Numbered from the stretch's first letter, positions 8,499 to 17,442 are shown. The stretch: 64,000 nucleotides of DNA from Thiodiazotropha sp040506275 (GCA_040506275.1 JBEVXD010000002.1:496001-560000); one strand, 5' to 3'. Notes: generated by a model not told the origin, from the letters alone. Numbers and translations are program-made.

Positions 8499-10148
8499 TC
8501 AGGTGACGTGATTGACCCGGTTGTGCACGTTGAACTTACCAGTGGGTGCGAACAGGCCTTTGATACGGGCCTTCTCTTCGAGTGTCTTCGAATCGAAGAT
8601 GATGATCTCACCATTGGGCTCCTTACTGTCCTTACGATTCCAGACAGAGGTCCAGACTTCAGAACCATCATGGTTAAACTCGATATGGACCGCGGCGTAG
8701 CCAGGTTTATCGGTCAGACGGATAGTTTTAACAATCTCGCGGGTCTTCTTGGAGATGACCTGCATGGACTGCTGGACTTCCGGCTCAGGATGCTTGGTCT
8801 GGTCAGCCCAGTAGAAGTCGCTCTTTGGATGAGTGCGGATGAACACACCAGGTCCGTCTGTTTCGACTTCGTAGCAGATCTTCCAGGCTTGGTCTTTATG
8901 ACCCTTAGGATCGTTACCCCAGACTGTGACCTTGCCGACACCCAGATGGGTCGTACCACCGACCGGACCACACTTCGAATCCATCCAGTTAGCACCAGGA
9001 CCGGGATGTGGGAGCTTGTCTGTATCGATCATTGCTTCCAATTTCTGGGTTTCCGTATCCACCACGACCATTTTATTGGAGGCGTTGGCAGCAATCTGGA
9101 AATAGCGACCTGTTGGATCATAGAAACCGTCATGCAGGAATTTGGCAGTATCCATTTTGGTGATCTTCAGATTGTCGATATCACTATAGTCCACCTGCCA
9201 CATCTGACCCAGCTCCTTCATGGAGACCAGCCAACTGGGGTGGTTGGGGGTATCGTAGATCGCTGCAACGCGGGACTCATTGACATACTCACCATCCACA
9301 TTCACACCACGAGCGGAGACCACTTTCAACGGCTCCATGGTCATGGCGTCAGCGATAACAAAATGAGGTGGCCAGTAGCCGCCGCCCACCACGTATTTAC
9401 CATCACCGGATACGGCAACGTCACGTGCATCATAAGCAATCTGTACTTCGGCAACCTTCATCTTGTCTGGCGTCTGCCAGAGATCGATCTTGGTCAACTT
9501 GCCATCACGACCCTGGGTATACCAGAAACGGCCGGCATCTTTGGCATGCAGGTTCTTGTGGTGCTCAGCAGCTTTTAAGACATGTACCGCATAGCCGGTG
9601 GCTACATGGGCGACTACTTCTTTTTTATCACCATCGATTACCGCCACTTTGCCAACGTCACGTTCGATGACAAGGAAGAAGTTCTTCCAGTTACGACCGT
9701 GCAGTGGCTTGCTGGGATAGTCTTTTGGATCCACAAAAACTTTGTGGCGCTCTTTCATCAGAGAGAGAGACATCTCGGGTGGAATTGGTGGTTCCATCTG
9801 GATGTAGGTGGCCATCTTCTTGATCTCATCTGCTGTCATGATATCGTCGAAGTTGTTCATGCCACCTTCGGTGCCGAACTTGATGATCTTCTCTAAGCGC
9901 TCTTGTCCCAGCTTCTGGGTCTCTTTAGGTTCAAGATTCTTACCAGTCGCGCCTTTTCGCAGGGTGCCGTGGCAACCTGCACAACGCTGGAAGTAGATTG
10001 TTTTAGATGTTTCGAAGTCTGCTTCACTGAGAGTTGGTGTGGCTGCCTGGGCGGATAACCCTATGCCACTGATGGATATACCAATTGCCATTGAGAGCGC
10101 ACTTGCGTGTAGAATAGGGCGTGCGCCTGGCTGGGAAGGTTTAATCAT
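8499..10148 (-). CDS. nirS: Cytochrome cd1 nitrite reductase NirS
   Basis: 549 residues, the length expected for NirS, which reduces nitrite to NO in the periplasm. A signal peptide (ending AQAA at about 36) is followed by a cytochrome c domain with CAGCH (Cys56, Cys59, His60) and the eight-bladed heme d1 propeller. The probable proximal heme d1 ligand is His189 (GYAVHVLK). The active-site pair is His303 (NHPSW) and His339 (FLHDG). The C-terminus is FNVHNRVNHVT. A strong AGGAGGAG precedes the ATG, and a TTGAC-N4-GTCAA box lies 65 bp upstream. It heads a unit with the NirT-fusion cytochrome, cupredoxin and triheme cytochrome. Confidence 0.97.
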   Translation of the reverse strand: MIKPSQPGARPILHASALSMAIGISISGIGLSAQAATPTLSEADFETSKTIYFQRCAGCHGTLRKGATGKNLEPKETQKLGQERLEKIIKFGTEGGMNNFDDIMTADEIKKMATYIQMEPPIPPEMSLSLMKERHKVFVDPKDYPSKPLHGRNWKNFFLVIERDVGKVAVIDGDKKEVVAHVATGYAVHVLKAAEHHKNLHAKDAGRFWYTQGRDGKLTKIDLWQTPDKMKVAEVQIAYDARDVAVSGDGKYVVGGGYWPPHFVIADAMTMEPLKVVSARGVNVDGEYVNESRVAAIYDTPNHPSWLVSMKELGQMWQVDYSDIDNLKITKMDTAKFLHDGFYDPTGRYFQIAANASNKMVVVDTETQKLEAMIDTDKLPHPGPGANWMDSKCGPVGGTTHLGVGKVTVWGNDPKGHKDQAWKICYEVETDGPGVFIRTHPKSDFYWADQTKHPEPEVQQSMQVISKKTREIVKTIRLTDKPGYAAVHIEFNHDGSEVWTSVWNRKDSKEPNGEIIIFDSKTLEEKARIKGLFAPTGKFNVHNRVNHVT

Positions 10149-10213
10149 TGGAGAACTCCTCCTACTTGTCGATTACGCACGACAGATTAAGCGCCCGGTC
10201 GGGCGTACTAACC

Positions 10214-10227
10214 TTGACAAATGTCAA
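10214..10227. promoter_or_regulatory. FNR/DNR-type box upstream of nirS
   Basis: TTGACAAATGTCAA is a perfect TTGAC-N4-GTCAA palindrome, 65 bp before the nirS start on the minus strand. This spacing suits an activator site near -41 of a nirS promoter. CRP/FNR-family regulators (FNR, DNR, NNR) bind such sites; which of them acts here is not known. Confidence 0.7.
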
Positions 10228-10282
10228 ATCAAAATGCGTCTATAAATTCCTCCGTTAAAAAATAGTGGTTAGTTGATCTAAT

Positions 10283-10296
10283 TTGATAAGGATCAA
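10283..10296. promoter_or_regulatory. FNR/DNR-type box, probably for the divergent hemerythrin
   Basis: TTGATAAGGATCAA matches the FNR consensus TTGAT-N4-ATCAA exactly. It is 120 bp before the hemerythrin ATG and 134 bp before nirS, in the shared divergent region, so it could serve either promoter. Confidence 0.7.
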
Positions 10297-10416
10297 GGCC
10301 AATGCCGATTTGCATGAGATTATTTCGTTAGTCTGTGTGTTCCTTTTGCTAATACGATCACAGTGTATGTTGTGATCGGGGCTTTTCAGTTAGACCACCC
10401 TCAGGGGATAACCATC

Positions 10417-10983
10417 ATGCGTAAAAGTTTTCAGACTTTTGGCCTTTCTCTCTTTATTGTGCTGTCGTTTATAGTCATCGGTATAGGTTTTCTTTTTGGC
10501 ATCGATAATCCTGTCCCATGGATTATGATTGCTGTACTTATCGTTTTACCTGTCATCCACAAAAAGATGACATCACGTAAGTTTGTGGCCTGGGATGACA
10601 GTTTGAGTGTAGGTATTCAGGCAATAGATGATGAACATCAAAAACTGCTTACCCTGATAAATAATTTACAGACTTCAGTACTTTATCCGACTGGTGAAGC
10701 CTTTGAGCGACAGGCATTAAGTGAATTGGTGGACTACACCAAGTATCACTTTGCACGTGAAGAGCAGTTGATGAGTGAAAATGAATATCCCGATTTCGAA
10801 GCACACAAACAGCAGCATGAAGAGATGATAGCCAAGGTAACAAGATTTCTGGACGACTATGAAAAAGATCGGGAATCTACCATCGATAAACTAACTAGTT
10901 TCCTGAAAAGCTGGTTGATTGATCATATTGCTGGAACAGATCAGCTTTACAGTCAGTATCTAAGAGACCGGGGCGTACGTTAA
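10417..10983 (+). CDS. Membrane-anchored bacteriohemerythrin
   Basis: 188 residues from the ATG at 10417, which has AGGGGATA about 8 nt upstream; an earlier in-frame start at 10363 lacks support. Two N-terminal membrane helices lead to a hemerythrin domain with the di-iron ligand motifs DEHQKLL, HFAREEQLM, HKQQHEEM and WLIDHIAGTD. The start WDDSLSVGIQAIDDEH is the usual bacteriohemerythrin opening. It binds O2 or NO at a di-iron site. Its position divergent from nirS, with an FNR-type box between, suggests O2 or NO handling at the membrane during denitrification. Confidence 0.9.
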   Translation: MRKSFQTFGLSLFIVLSFIVIGIGFLFGIDNPVPWIMIAVLIVLPVIHKKMTSRKFVAWDDSLSVGIQAIDDEHQKLLTLINNLQTSVLYPTGEAFERQALSELVDYTKYHFAREEQLMSENEYPDFEAHKQQHEEMIAKVTRFLDDYEKDRESTIDKLTSFLKSWLIDHIAGTDQLYSQYLRDRGVR

Positions 10984-11035
10984 ACTGGAATGTGTATGCC
11001 TTTAAAGTCCAACACAACCGTAATAATCGGCAATC

Positions 11036-11221
11036 ATGCAGGTTAACTGTCTCTATTGTGGTAAATCGATTGCAGAGGATATCGACCTCTGTCCTCACTG
11101 TGGTGCACCTTCGCATTTTCAGAAAAGAGGATTTCGAATTGGGGGTAAGGAGAAATTTTTCATTCTCTTTATTCTGTTCTCCTTAATATCACTGCTTATT
11201 GCCTTAGTGCTACCGAGATAA
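11036..11221 (+). CDS. Small zinc-ribbon membrane protein
   Basis: 61 residues. It has an N-terminal double CxxC zinc ribbon (CLYCGK...CPHCGAP, four Cys within residues 5-23) and one C-terminal membrane helix (FFILFILFSLISLLIALVL). Such ribbon-plus-helix miniproteins are common and mostly of unknown function. It stands 52 bp after the hemerythrin gene and before the DUF2189-like protein, and may be transcribed with them. Confidence 0.65.
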   Translation: MQVNCLYCGKSIAEDIDLCPHCGAPSHFQKRGFRIGGKEKFFILFILFSLISLLIALVLPR

Positions 11222-11292
11222 AAGCAGTATATATATTAATTTTATTTGATTTATTTCATTCAAATACCAGTAACCGGATATTGGGAGGCCAG

Positions 11293-12048
11293 GTGGAAAG
11301 TACGGATCTAAAAGCTGAAAAAATCACTCCTGCTGATCTCTATACAGTTATTAAAACCGGATGGACAGTTTTCCGTGCATCACCATTGCCAAGTGTTGCT
11401 TATGCTTCAATTGCAGGCTTGATTGGTCTGATACTGCTCTATGCTATTGGCAATCTTGGTATCTCCCCAATGTCGTTACCCTTTGCTGGTGGTTTTATGT
11501 TGATTGCTCCAGCAATGCTGGGAGGCTTTTTTCAGGTAGCTCAAAATGTACGAGCAAGCAAGAAAGTGGAGGTATCCACACCATTCAAAGCTTTTTTTAA
11601 AACACCCTTGCAAACCTGGATGGTCGCAATATTCTGTGCCTTTATGTTCTTGATTTGGATTACCGATGCAGGAGTGCTTTACAGTTTTATCGTGAGCGGT
11701 ACAGATCTACACTATAAACTGCCCTGGATTATCCAAGTAAATGAATCGATCGGTAGATTCTGGTTCTGGGGAATGGTGATGGGTGCGGCGCTGGCGTTTA
11801 TTATTTTCTGCGTCTCGGCATTTTCAGTCCCTTTACTGTTTGAAGGCAGAGGGAGTATTGTCGAGGCGGTACATGCTAGTGTTCGTGCCGTATTCAGTAA
11901 TTTTCTCACCACCATGATGTGGGCAATGATACTTAGCCTCTTTGTATTCATCTCCATCATACTTTTACCTCTGATCCTATTGATTCTGCCTACTATGTCT
12001 TATGCGAGCTTTGCGCTCTACCGCATTGTCTTCCCACAAGTAAAGTGA
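11293..12048 (+). CDS. DUF2189-like polytopic membrane protein
   Basis: About 251 residues and six hydrophobic helices. The GTG at 11293 is chosen because GGGAGG lies 4 nt upstream; the upstream TTG at 11281 would place that ribosome site inside the gene. The pattern (WTVFRASPLPSVAYA, PAMLGGFFQVAQ, FEGRGSIVEAVHAS) resembles DUF2189 membrane proteins, often found beside NO/denitrification or respiratory genes. Biochemical function is unknown. It lies immediately upstream of the norC promoter. Confidence 0.7.
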   Translation: MESTDLKAEKITPADLYTVIKTGWTVFRASPLPSVAYASIAGLIGLILLYAIGNLGISPMSLPFAGGFMLIAPAMLGGFFQVAQNVRASKKVEVSTPFKAFFKTPLQTWMVAIFCAFMFLIWITDAGVLYSFIVSGTDLHYKLPWIIQVNESIGRFWFWGMVMGAALAFIIFCVSAFSVPLLFEGRGSIVEAVHASVRAVFSNFLTTMMWAMILSLFVFISIILLPLILLILPTMSYASFALYRIVFPQVK

Positions 12049-12098
12049 ATTCTTGCTCCCACTGCTAATAGTTCAATTCTGAATTTCGAATAACCCAT

Positions 12099-12112
12099 TT
12101 GACACATGTCAA
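12099..12112. promoter_or_regulatory. FNR/DNR-type box upstream of norC
   Basis: TTGACACATGTCAA is a perfect TTGAC-N4-GTCAA palindrome ending 67 bp before the norC ATG. It has the same half-sites as the nirS box, which suggests that one NO-responsive regulator controls both. Confidence 0.75.
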
Positions 12113-12179
12113 GGTCGGAAAGGGTAACTGATTTTAAATAGTGGTCACGAAATTGAAGCATAGCTTTGGGAGGCGAGTG

Positions 12180-12632
12180 ATGGCACAGACGTTCACGAAA
12201 GAGATGTCGAGAAACATCTTTTACGGGGGTACGGCGTTTTTCTTCTTACTTTTTTTGGCGTTAACTTTTGACACACATCTGGCGCTGCCGGATCGTGACC
12301 GGCGGGAGTTGCTGGACCCCAACACGGAGCGGGGTCAGATGATAGCGCTCGGCAAGAAGGTATGGGAGGAGAACGACTGTATTGGTTGTCACACACTGCT
12401 GGGAGAAGGAGCCTATTTTGCACCGGAGCTGGGTAATGTTTATCAGCGATTCGGTAAAAGCAAAGAGGCGATCATCGGTTTTATCAAGGGGCGTCCGAAG
12501 GATGGCATACCGGGTCGTCGCAGCATGCCGCAGTTCAATCTGACAGATGAAGAGCTGGCGGCGATTGCCGAGTTTCTGAAGTACACCTCTGAGATCGACA
12601 CGGCGGATTGGCCGCCGAACATCCAGGGTTAA
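12180..12632 (+). CDS. norC: Nitric oxide reductase subunit C (NorC)
   Basis: 150 residues from the ATG at 12180, with GGGAGG 7 nt upstream; this matches usual NorC length, while the in-frame GTG at 12141 would add a non-conserved tail. One N-terminal membrane helix (FYGGTAFFFLLFLALTF) anchors a cytochrome c domain with CIGCH and an axial Met in RRSMPQF. NorC takes electrons from periplasmic cytochromes or cupredoxins and passes them to NorB. It is 38 bp before norB. Confidence 0.97.
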   Translation: MAQTFTKEMSRNIFYGGTAFFFLLFLALTFDTHLALPDRDRRELLDPNTERGQMIALGKKVWEENDCIGCHTLLGEGAYFAPELGNVYQRFGKSKEAIIGFIKGRPKDGIPGRRSMPQFNLTDEELAAIAEFLKYTSEIDTADWPPNIQG

Positions 12633-12670
12633 TGGTACTGACAGAGTAGAGACAAGCTGAGGAGACGAAG

Positions 12671-14110
12671 ATGACGTTCAAATATCAATCCCAGGCGGTG
12701 GCGATGCCCTACTTTATCGCAGCCATAGGCCTGTTTGTGGCACAGATCCTGTTTGGTCTGATCATAGGGCTGCAATATGTATGGGGAGACTTTCTGTTCC
12801 CAGAGATCCCCTTCAATGTGGCGCGGATGGTCCACACCAATACCCTGATCGTGTGGTTGTTGATGGGGTTTATGGGGGCGGCCTACTATCTGGTACCAGA
12901 GGAGTCGGAGACGGAGCTGCACATGCCCTGGTTGGCAAAACTGACCTTTTGGGTATTTTTGGTAGCGGCGGCGCTGACGGTGGCGGGCTACTTACTGGTG
13001 CCCTATGCCACCCTGGCCGAGATCACGGGTAATGATCTGTTACCGACTATGGGTCGGGAGTTTCTGGAACAGCCGACGATCACCAAACTGGGTATTGTGG
13101 TGGTGGCGCTGGCGTTTCTGTTCAATATTGGGATGACGATTCTGAAGGGTCGCAAGACGGTGGTGAGTCTGGTGCTGCTGATGGGGCTGGTGGGCCTGGC
13201 GGTATTCTTCCTGTTCTCCTTTTTCAATCCGGTCAATCTGGTACAGGATAAGTTCTGGTGGTGGTGGACGGTCCATCTGTGGGTAGAAGGTGTTTGGGAG
13301 TTGATCCTGGGCGCGATTCTGGCGTTTGTACTGATCAAAGTCACAGGCGTTGATCGAGAGATCATCGAGAAATGGCTCTACATCATCATCGCGATGACTC
13401 TGATCACGGGGATCATCGGAACGGGTCATCACTACTACTGGATTGGAACGCCGGTGTATTGGCAGTGGTGGGGCTCGGTGTTCTCGGCGTTGGAGCCGAT
13501 ACCGTTCTTCATGATGACGGTTTTTGCATTCAATATGGTCAACAAGCGTCGTCGTAACCATCCGAATAAAGCGGCGACATTGTGGGCATTGGGTACGGCG
13601 GTGATGGCATTTCTTGGTGCAGGTGTATGGGGTTTTCTACACACTCTGGCGCCGGTGAACTACTACACCCATGGTACCCAGATCACAGCGGCTCATGGAC
13701 ACATGGCGTTTTATGGGGCCTATGTCATGATCAACCTGGCGATCATCAGCTATGCGGTGCCGATCCTGCGGGGCAGGGAGGCGAACAGCGAGCGGGCGCA
13801 GGTGGTTGAGATGTGGGCGTTCTGGCTGATGACGGTATCGATCGTGTTCATCACGCTGTTCCTGACCGGCGCAGGCATCCTGCAGGTCTACCTGCAGCGC
13901 TTCAGTGACACACCGTTGTCGTTCCTGGTGGTACAGGACAAGATAGCACTGTTCTACTGGTTGCGATTCTTTGCTGGTGTAGTCTTTCTGGGTGGCTTGG
14001 TGGTCTACATCTGGAGTTTCTTTATTCCAGGTGAGAAGACGGCGGCGGAGATGCCAGCGATGGAGCCCCAAGGTAGTGAGCGGGGTGCTGTAGAGGCGGC
14101 AACCGGATAA
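12671..14110 (+). CDS. norB: Nitric oxide reductase subunit B (NorB, cNOR)
   Basis: 479 residues with about 12 membrane helices. It reduces NO to N2O at a heme b3-FeB site. Seen in the sequence: VHTNTLIVWLLMGFMG (heme b ligand His), HLWVEGVWELILGA (FeB His plus the NOR-specific Glu residues), GTGHHYYWIG (two FeB His) and HGTQITAAHGHMAFYGAY (heme b3/b His). It lacks the N-terminal extension of quinol-dependent qNOR, in line with a separate NorC. GAGGAG precedes the ATG. A rho-independent terminator follows, so norCB is a two-gene unit. Confidence 0.98.
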   Translation: MTFKYQSQAVAMPYFIAAIGLFVAQILFGLIIGLQYVWGDFLFPEIPFNVARMVHTNTLIVWLLMGFMGAAYYLVPEESETELHMPWLAKLTFWVFLVAAALTVAGYLLVPYATLAEITGNDLLPTMGREFLEQPTITKLGIVVVALAFLFNIGMTILKGRKTVVSLVLLMGLVGLAVFFLFSFFNPVNLVQDKFWWWWTVHLWVEGVWELILGAILAFVLIKVTGVDREIIEKWLYIIIAMTLITGIIGTGHHYYWIGTPVYWQWWGSVFSALEPIPFFMMTVFAFNMVNKRRRNHPNKAATLWALGTAVMAFLGAGVWGFLHTLAPVNYYTHGTQITAAHGHMAFYGAYVMINLAIISYAVPILRGREANSERAQVVEMWAFWLMTVSIVFITLFLTGAGILQVYLQRFSDTPLSFLVVQDKIALFYWLRFFAGVVFLGGLVVYIWSFFIPGEKTAAEMPAMEPQGSERGAVEAATG

Positions 14111-14138
14111 CGCTATCCACAACGGATAATACCCCCCC

Positions 14139-14179
14139 GGCCGGACGGTGAGATCATATCAAACTGTTCGGCCTTTTTT
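14139..14179 (+). terminator. Rho-independent terminator after norB
   Basis: GGCCGGACGGT pairs with ACTGTTCGGCC (11 bp with G-U pairs) around a short loop and is followed directly by TTTTTT. It closes norCB and separates it from the thioredoxin-like genes. Confidence 0.85.
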
Positions 14180-14534
14180 ATGGGACAAGGGAAGGTGAAA
14201 GAGCTTTGGATATAGTATTGGACTCTTCATAAATGGCCGTGAATCCATATCTGATAAAGAATAAATCTGGTCAGAGAACAATTGTTTCCAATATTAGAGA
14301 TTATTGCTCTCTGCCCTACATTAACTGAACTGACCAAAGTCGCGTCTGGCTGCGTATAGTTCGTAGCTAATATATCCATCGGTCTGAAGCTGCTTCTGCC
14401 AGGAACAATTCTGATTTCCAATAGTCCCACTTTCCTAGGTTGGTTCGTCTCTGACGAATTGCTTGGCGATAAGGAAGTATTGCTCAACGTGCCCATGGAA
14501 CAACTTATCGAGATTGAATCCTGAGGTGATGATC
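14180..14534. other. Intergenic region without a recognisable gene
   Basis: About 350 bp between the norB terminator and the TlpA-like gene. Short open frames on both strands show no family resemblance or ribosome sites. No FNR-type palindrome was seen. It should hold the promoter of the following gene. Confidence 0.5.
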
Positions 14535-15083
14535 ATGGACCGAGTCCGCATCAACTGGCTCTTTTTTCTGTTTTTCCTGTTGACTGGGCAGGTGTTAGCA
14601 GTGGAGGGGCATGCCGCCCCGGAATGGCGTATCTCAGAGTGGCTTAATGGAGATGGCACCACAGTGAAAGGACTGCGCGGCAAGGTTGTAGTGGTGGACT
14701 TCTTCCAGCTCTGGTGTCCGGGTTGCAATAGCTTTTCGGTGCCTCTGATGGCTAACTGGGAGATAAAATATGCGGATCAGGTTGCAGCTGGCAATATCGT
14801 TTTCCTGAGCATCCACACAGTCTTCGAAGGGCACAACTACCAGAATCCCGATCGTTTGCGCGACTATGTCAGGAAAAAGGGTATCAAACATCCTGTAGGG
14901 ATTGATCTTCATCTTCCTGGTGAGGAGATTCCGGAGACTATGCGTCGTTACCGCACACGGGGTACACCTGAGATGGCTATCATTGATCGTCATGGTGTTG
15001 TGCGCTTCCAGAAATTTGGAAGCTTTGATCCAGGGAGAGGCGAACGCCTAATTGATAGCTTGCTGAAAGAAACCATAAATTAG
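14535..15083 (+). CDS. TlpA-like periplasmic thiol-disulfide oxidoreductase
   Basis: About 182 residues from the ATG at 14535 (TGAGGTGATG just upstream; an ATG at 14529 is also possible). The signal peptide/anchor (WLFFLFFLLTGQVLAVEG) precedes a thioredoxin fold with active site WCPGC, an inserted helix after the first beta-alpha unit, and cis-Pro in TRGTPEMAIID. It resembles redoxin/TlpA proteins used in cytochrome maturation or copper-site thiol reduction. With the next gene it forms a pair between norCB and norEF. Confidence 0.8.
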   Translation: MDRVRINWLFFLFFLLTGQVLAVEGHAAPEWRISEWLNGDGTTVKGLRGKVVVVDFFQLWCPGCNSFSVPLMANWEIKYADQVAAGNIVFLSIHTVFEGHNYQNPDRLRDYVRKKGIKHPVGIDLHLPGEEIPETMRRYRTRGTPEMAIIDRHGVVRFQKFGSFDPGRGERLIDSLLKETIN

Positions 15084-15147
15084 TGAGAGTGATAGCTGCC
15101 GCTTTACCGTTATGATCTGGCTATCCCGAAAACCATATTGAGTCTGT

Positions 15148-15702
15148 ATGGATATCAGTACTCTGATGAATATGCGAAATCTATTATTCCTGCTACTAGT
15201 TGTTGCTTTTTTCTCTCAGACGTATGCATCTGAAAAACTGCAACAGAATGATCTTTCCCGACTGGCTACCTGGGCAAAGCAGAAAAACCTACCCATTCTA
15301 CTTATAGTGTCTCAGCACCATTGTCCCTTCTGTGTAAGGTTAAAGGAGGAAATTATCTACCCGATGCAGATCAGCGGAGATTATGAAGACAAGGTTATCA
15401 TCGCGGAGATCCTCCTTGATTCAACTAAAAATATTCTCGGCTTTAAAGGTGAATCGATGACACCTGGAGCAATTGCGGAATCTTATAAGGTCTGGGTGAC
15501 GCCAACACTACTGTTTCTGGATCATAAAGGCAGAGAGGTCCACAAAAGAATTCTGGGTGTGAACACCATTGATATGTACAGCTATTACCTGGATAGATCT
15601 TTGTCTGCAGCATTAAGGGCTATACATACTGGTAGCCAAGGCTATGTTCTTACGAATGATGATATCTCTGGCGATGCTCCAGGTTATGATCAGCTATATT
15701 GA
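15148..15702 (+). CDS. Thioredoxin-fold protein (SoxW/DsbC-like) with HCPFC site
   Basis: 184 residues. A signal peptide (LLFLLLVVAFFSQTYA) is followed by a thioredoxin fold with the motif HCPFC (Cys59, Cys62) and cis-Pro in WVTPTLLFLD. It resembles thioredoxin-like/SoxW proteins. Its C-terminal tail is polar and not conserved in type. Expected to work on periplasmic disulfides, possibly with the preceding TlpA-like protein. The start may instead be the ATG at 15166. Confidence 0.75.
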   Translation: MDISTLMNMRNLLFLLLVVAFFSQTYASEKLQQNDLSRLATWAKQKNLPILLIVSQHHCPFCVRLKEEIIYPMQISGDYEDKVIIAEILLDSTKNILGFKGESMTPGAIAESYKVWVTPTLLFLDHKGREVHKRILGVNTIDMYSYYLDRSLSAALRAIHTGSQGYVLTNDDISGDAPGYDQLY

Positions 15703-15729
15703 TGCTGGTTTATTTGCGGCTATCCTCGC

Positions 15730-16017
15730 CTATTCCAACGTGGTTAGCCGAGCAATAAGATCTGGAAAAAGATAGACCACCACGATCATTGCCGGAATAA
15801 AATAAAAATAGACCCGCATAGAGTTACGCAACAACCGATTGGCATCTTTCAGTTCCATAAAGTGATCAACAATCATGCGGCCTTTGTAGGCCACGGTGAA
15901 GGAGATCACCAGGATCAGGAGCAAACCCTGATCGGGTGATTCGGCAATGGCGGCACTGAGCAGGGTCAAACCCATCAACACCAGCCAAATGAAATCAACG
16001 GATTTTGTGTCGAACAC
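15730..16017 (-). CDS. norF: NorF-like (cytochrome oxidase subunit IV family) protein, copy 1
   Basis: 95 residues with three membrane helices and the COX4-like core VAYKGRMIVDHFMELK. NorF proteins of denitrifiers are small membrane partners of NorE that help NO reductase activity. It lies 13 bp after the minus-strand norE-like gene and is the counterpart of the copy at 17443. Confidence 0.75.
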   Translation of the reverse strand: MFDTKSVDFIWLVLMGLTLLSAAIAESPDQGLLLILVISFTVAYKGRMIVDHFMELKDANRLLRNSMRVYFYFIPAMIVVVYLFPDLIARLTTLE

Positions 16018-16030
16018 CAGTTATCTCCAG

Positions 16031-16630
16031 TCAACGCAACACATATAACAAAGGAAATATGACGATCCATGCCAGATCGATCATATGCCAGTAGACGGCA
16101 ACGGCCTCTAGGCCGCTGTAGTTATGCTGGGTAATACCACCCATCCTGATTCCCATAATAGCCCATAAAATGGCACCGCTCCCCCAGCCGACATGAAGCA
16201 GATGGTTGAAGGTGGTGTAGTAGTAGACGGTAAAGAAGATATCTGTATCGGTCGCCAGGCCCCGACCGCTGTTCCAGTGGTACTCATAGAGCTTGATGAT
16301 CAGGTAAAGCGCTCCCATTGCAACGGCCGACCAAAGCCATCGCTGGCACTTATCGACCTGGCCGATTCTGATCGATTTGATCGCTTTGATTACAAAATAG
16401 CTACTGGAAAGCAGTACCAAGGTATTTACCACGCCTGCGGTGGTATTCAAACGGAGCGGTCCATCTGCGAAAAAATCCGGATTATGTACCTTGGCGACGA
16501 AATAGACGATGAACATCAACGCGAATTCGGTCATTTCTGAGAGAATACCGACCCAGATGGCCATATTACCAGGTATGTGGTTTTTGGCGGGTATTGCTGC
16601 CGCTGGTGGTGGCACTATTGAGTTCGGCAT
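16031..16630 (-). CDS. norE: NorE-like (cytochrome c oxidase subunit III family) protein, copy 1
   Basis: About 199 residues with five membrane helices. Family motifs: GNMAIWVGILSEMTEF, KLYEYHWN, FNHLLHVGWG and VAVYWHMIDLAWIVIFPLLY. The ATG at 16630 is preferred, but no clear ribosome site precedes it; a GTG at 16660 is in frame. Divergent from a second NorE-like protein with which it shares only the family framework, so the two are old paralogues. An FNR-type box lies 84 bp upstream. Confidence 0.8.
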   Translation of the reverse strand: MPNSIVPPPAAAIPAKNHIPGNMAIWVGILSEMTEFALMFIVYFVAKVHNPDFFADGPLRLNTTAGVVNTLVLLSSSYFVIKAIKSIRIGQVDKCQRWLWSAVAMGALYLIIKLYEYHWNSGRGLATDTDIFFTVYYYTTFNHLLHVGWGSGAILWAIMGIRMGGITQHNYSGLEAVAVYWHMIDLAWIVIFPLLYVLR

Positions 16631-16714
16631 GAATCGCTTGATATCGGAAACGGAAACCACATAGGTATATCGATATAGTGAAATTCCATTGTCTGTTCAC
16701 TAAGAGATAGTGCT

Positions 16715-16728
16715 TTGATTAGGATCAA
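16715..16728. promoter_or_regulatory. FNR/DNR-type box for minus-strand norEF
   Basis: TTGATTAGGATCAA matches TTGAT-N4-ATCAA exactly, 84 bp before the minus-strand norE ATG. It is the nearer of two boxes in this divergent region. Confidence 0.7.
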
Positions 16729-16777
16729 ATTACCACGTCAAATGAGGTGGAATGTCTGGTCTGACCCCGTAATCAGC

Positions 16778-16791
16778 TTGATATTCATCAA
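16778..16791. promoter_or_regulatory. FNR/DNR-type box for plus-strand norEFQD
   Basis: TTGATATTCATCAA matches TTGAT-N4-ATCAA exactly, 63 bp before the plus-strand norE ATG. Box centres are 63 bp apart, so each divergent unit has its own site. Confidence 0.75.
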
Positions 16792-16854
16792 GGTGATGAA
16801 TGTGTCCTGATTTAGCATTGGTAATGAGTGCTTTATTTAGGAACAGAGAAATCC

Positions 16855-17436
16855 ATGCAGACCCAGGTATTAACCGAATCTGACCGATATCCACCGGGAG
16901 ATTTAGCGATATGGGTCTTCATACTGGCCGAACTGGCTGCATTTGCAGCGTTTTTTGGTGCCTACGCCTTTACCCGTATGAGTAATGTGGAGCTGTTCAA
17001 TCAGTATCAGAGGACCCTTGATAGTGATGCGGCACTAATCAATACCTTCGCTCTGATTACCAGCAGTTATTTTGTTGTCAGGGCGGTAGCCTCTATTCGT
17101 GAAGATAACAGTCGAGGATGTGTGCGTTGGTTGATGGCAGCCTTGGTCATGGGTGTCATCTTCCTGATTGTGAAGGGGCATGAATATGTCCACCATATTG
17201 ATGCGGGCATCACACTGAGTACAAATACATTCTATATGTTCTATCTGTCACTGACCTTTTTTCATTTCATGCATGTCATCATGGGTATGGTGATTCTTGC
17301 CGCTGTCGCAGTGAAGGCCAATAGGGGTGGCTATAGTGACAGGGAGCATACAGGGGTTGAAACGGGTGCATCCTATTGGCACATGGTCGACCTGGTCTGG
17401 CTGATTCTATTTCCCCTGGTCTATATCATGAGATAA
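16855..17436 (+). CDS. norE: NorE (cytochrome c oxidase subunit III family), copy 2
   Basis: 193 residues from the ATG at 16855; a GTG at 16828 is in frame. Five membrane helices with GDLAIWVFILAELAAF, KGHEYVHH, TFFHFMHVIMG and ASYWHMVDLVWLILFPLVY, typical of NorE. NorE/NorF are non-essential partners that raise NO reductase activity. First gene of the run norE-norF-norQ-small membrane protein-norD. Confidence 0.88.
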   Translation: MQTQVLTESDRYPPGDLAIWVFILAELAAFAAFFGAYAFTRMSNVELFNQYQRTLDSDAALINTFALITSSYFVVRAVASIREDNSRGCVRWLMAALVMGVIFLIVKGHEYVHHIDAGITLSTNTFYMFYLSLTFFHFMHVIMGMVILAAVAVKANRGGYSDREHTGVETGASYWHMVDLVWLILFPLVYIMR

Positions 17437-17442
17437 ACGACA

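Noticed and set aside
8439..9578. A 379-codon plus-strand open frame antisense to nirS
   Set aside because: It lies entirely within nirS, whose family match and ribosome site are certain; the translated sequence has no family resemblance and no ribosome site.
13040..13561. A 173-codon minus-strand frame opposite norB
   Set aside because: It is rich in His, Arg and Gln and arises from the antisense of membrane-helix codons; norB covers it fully.
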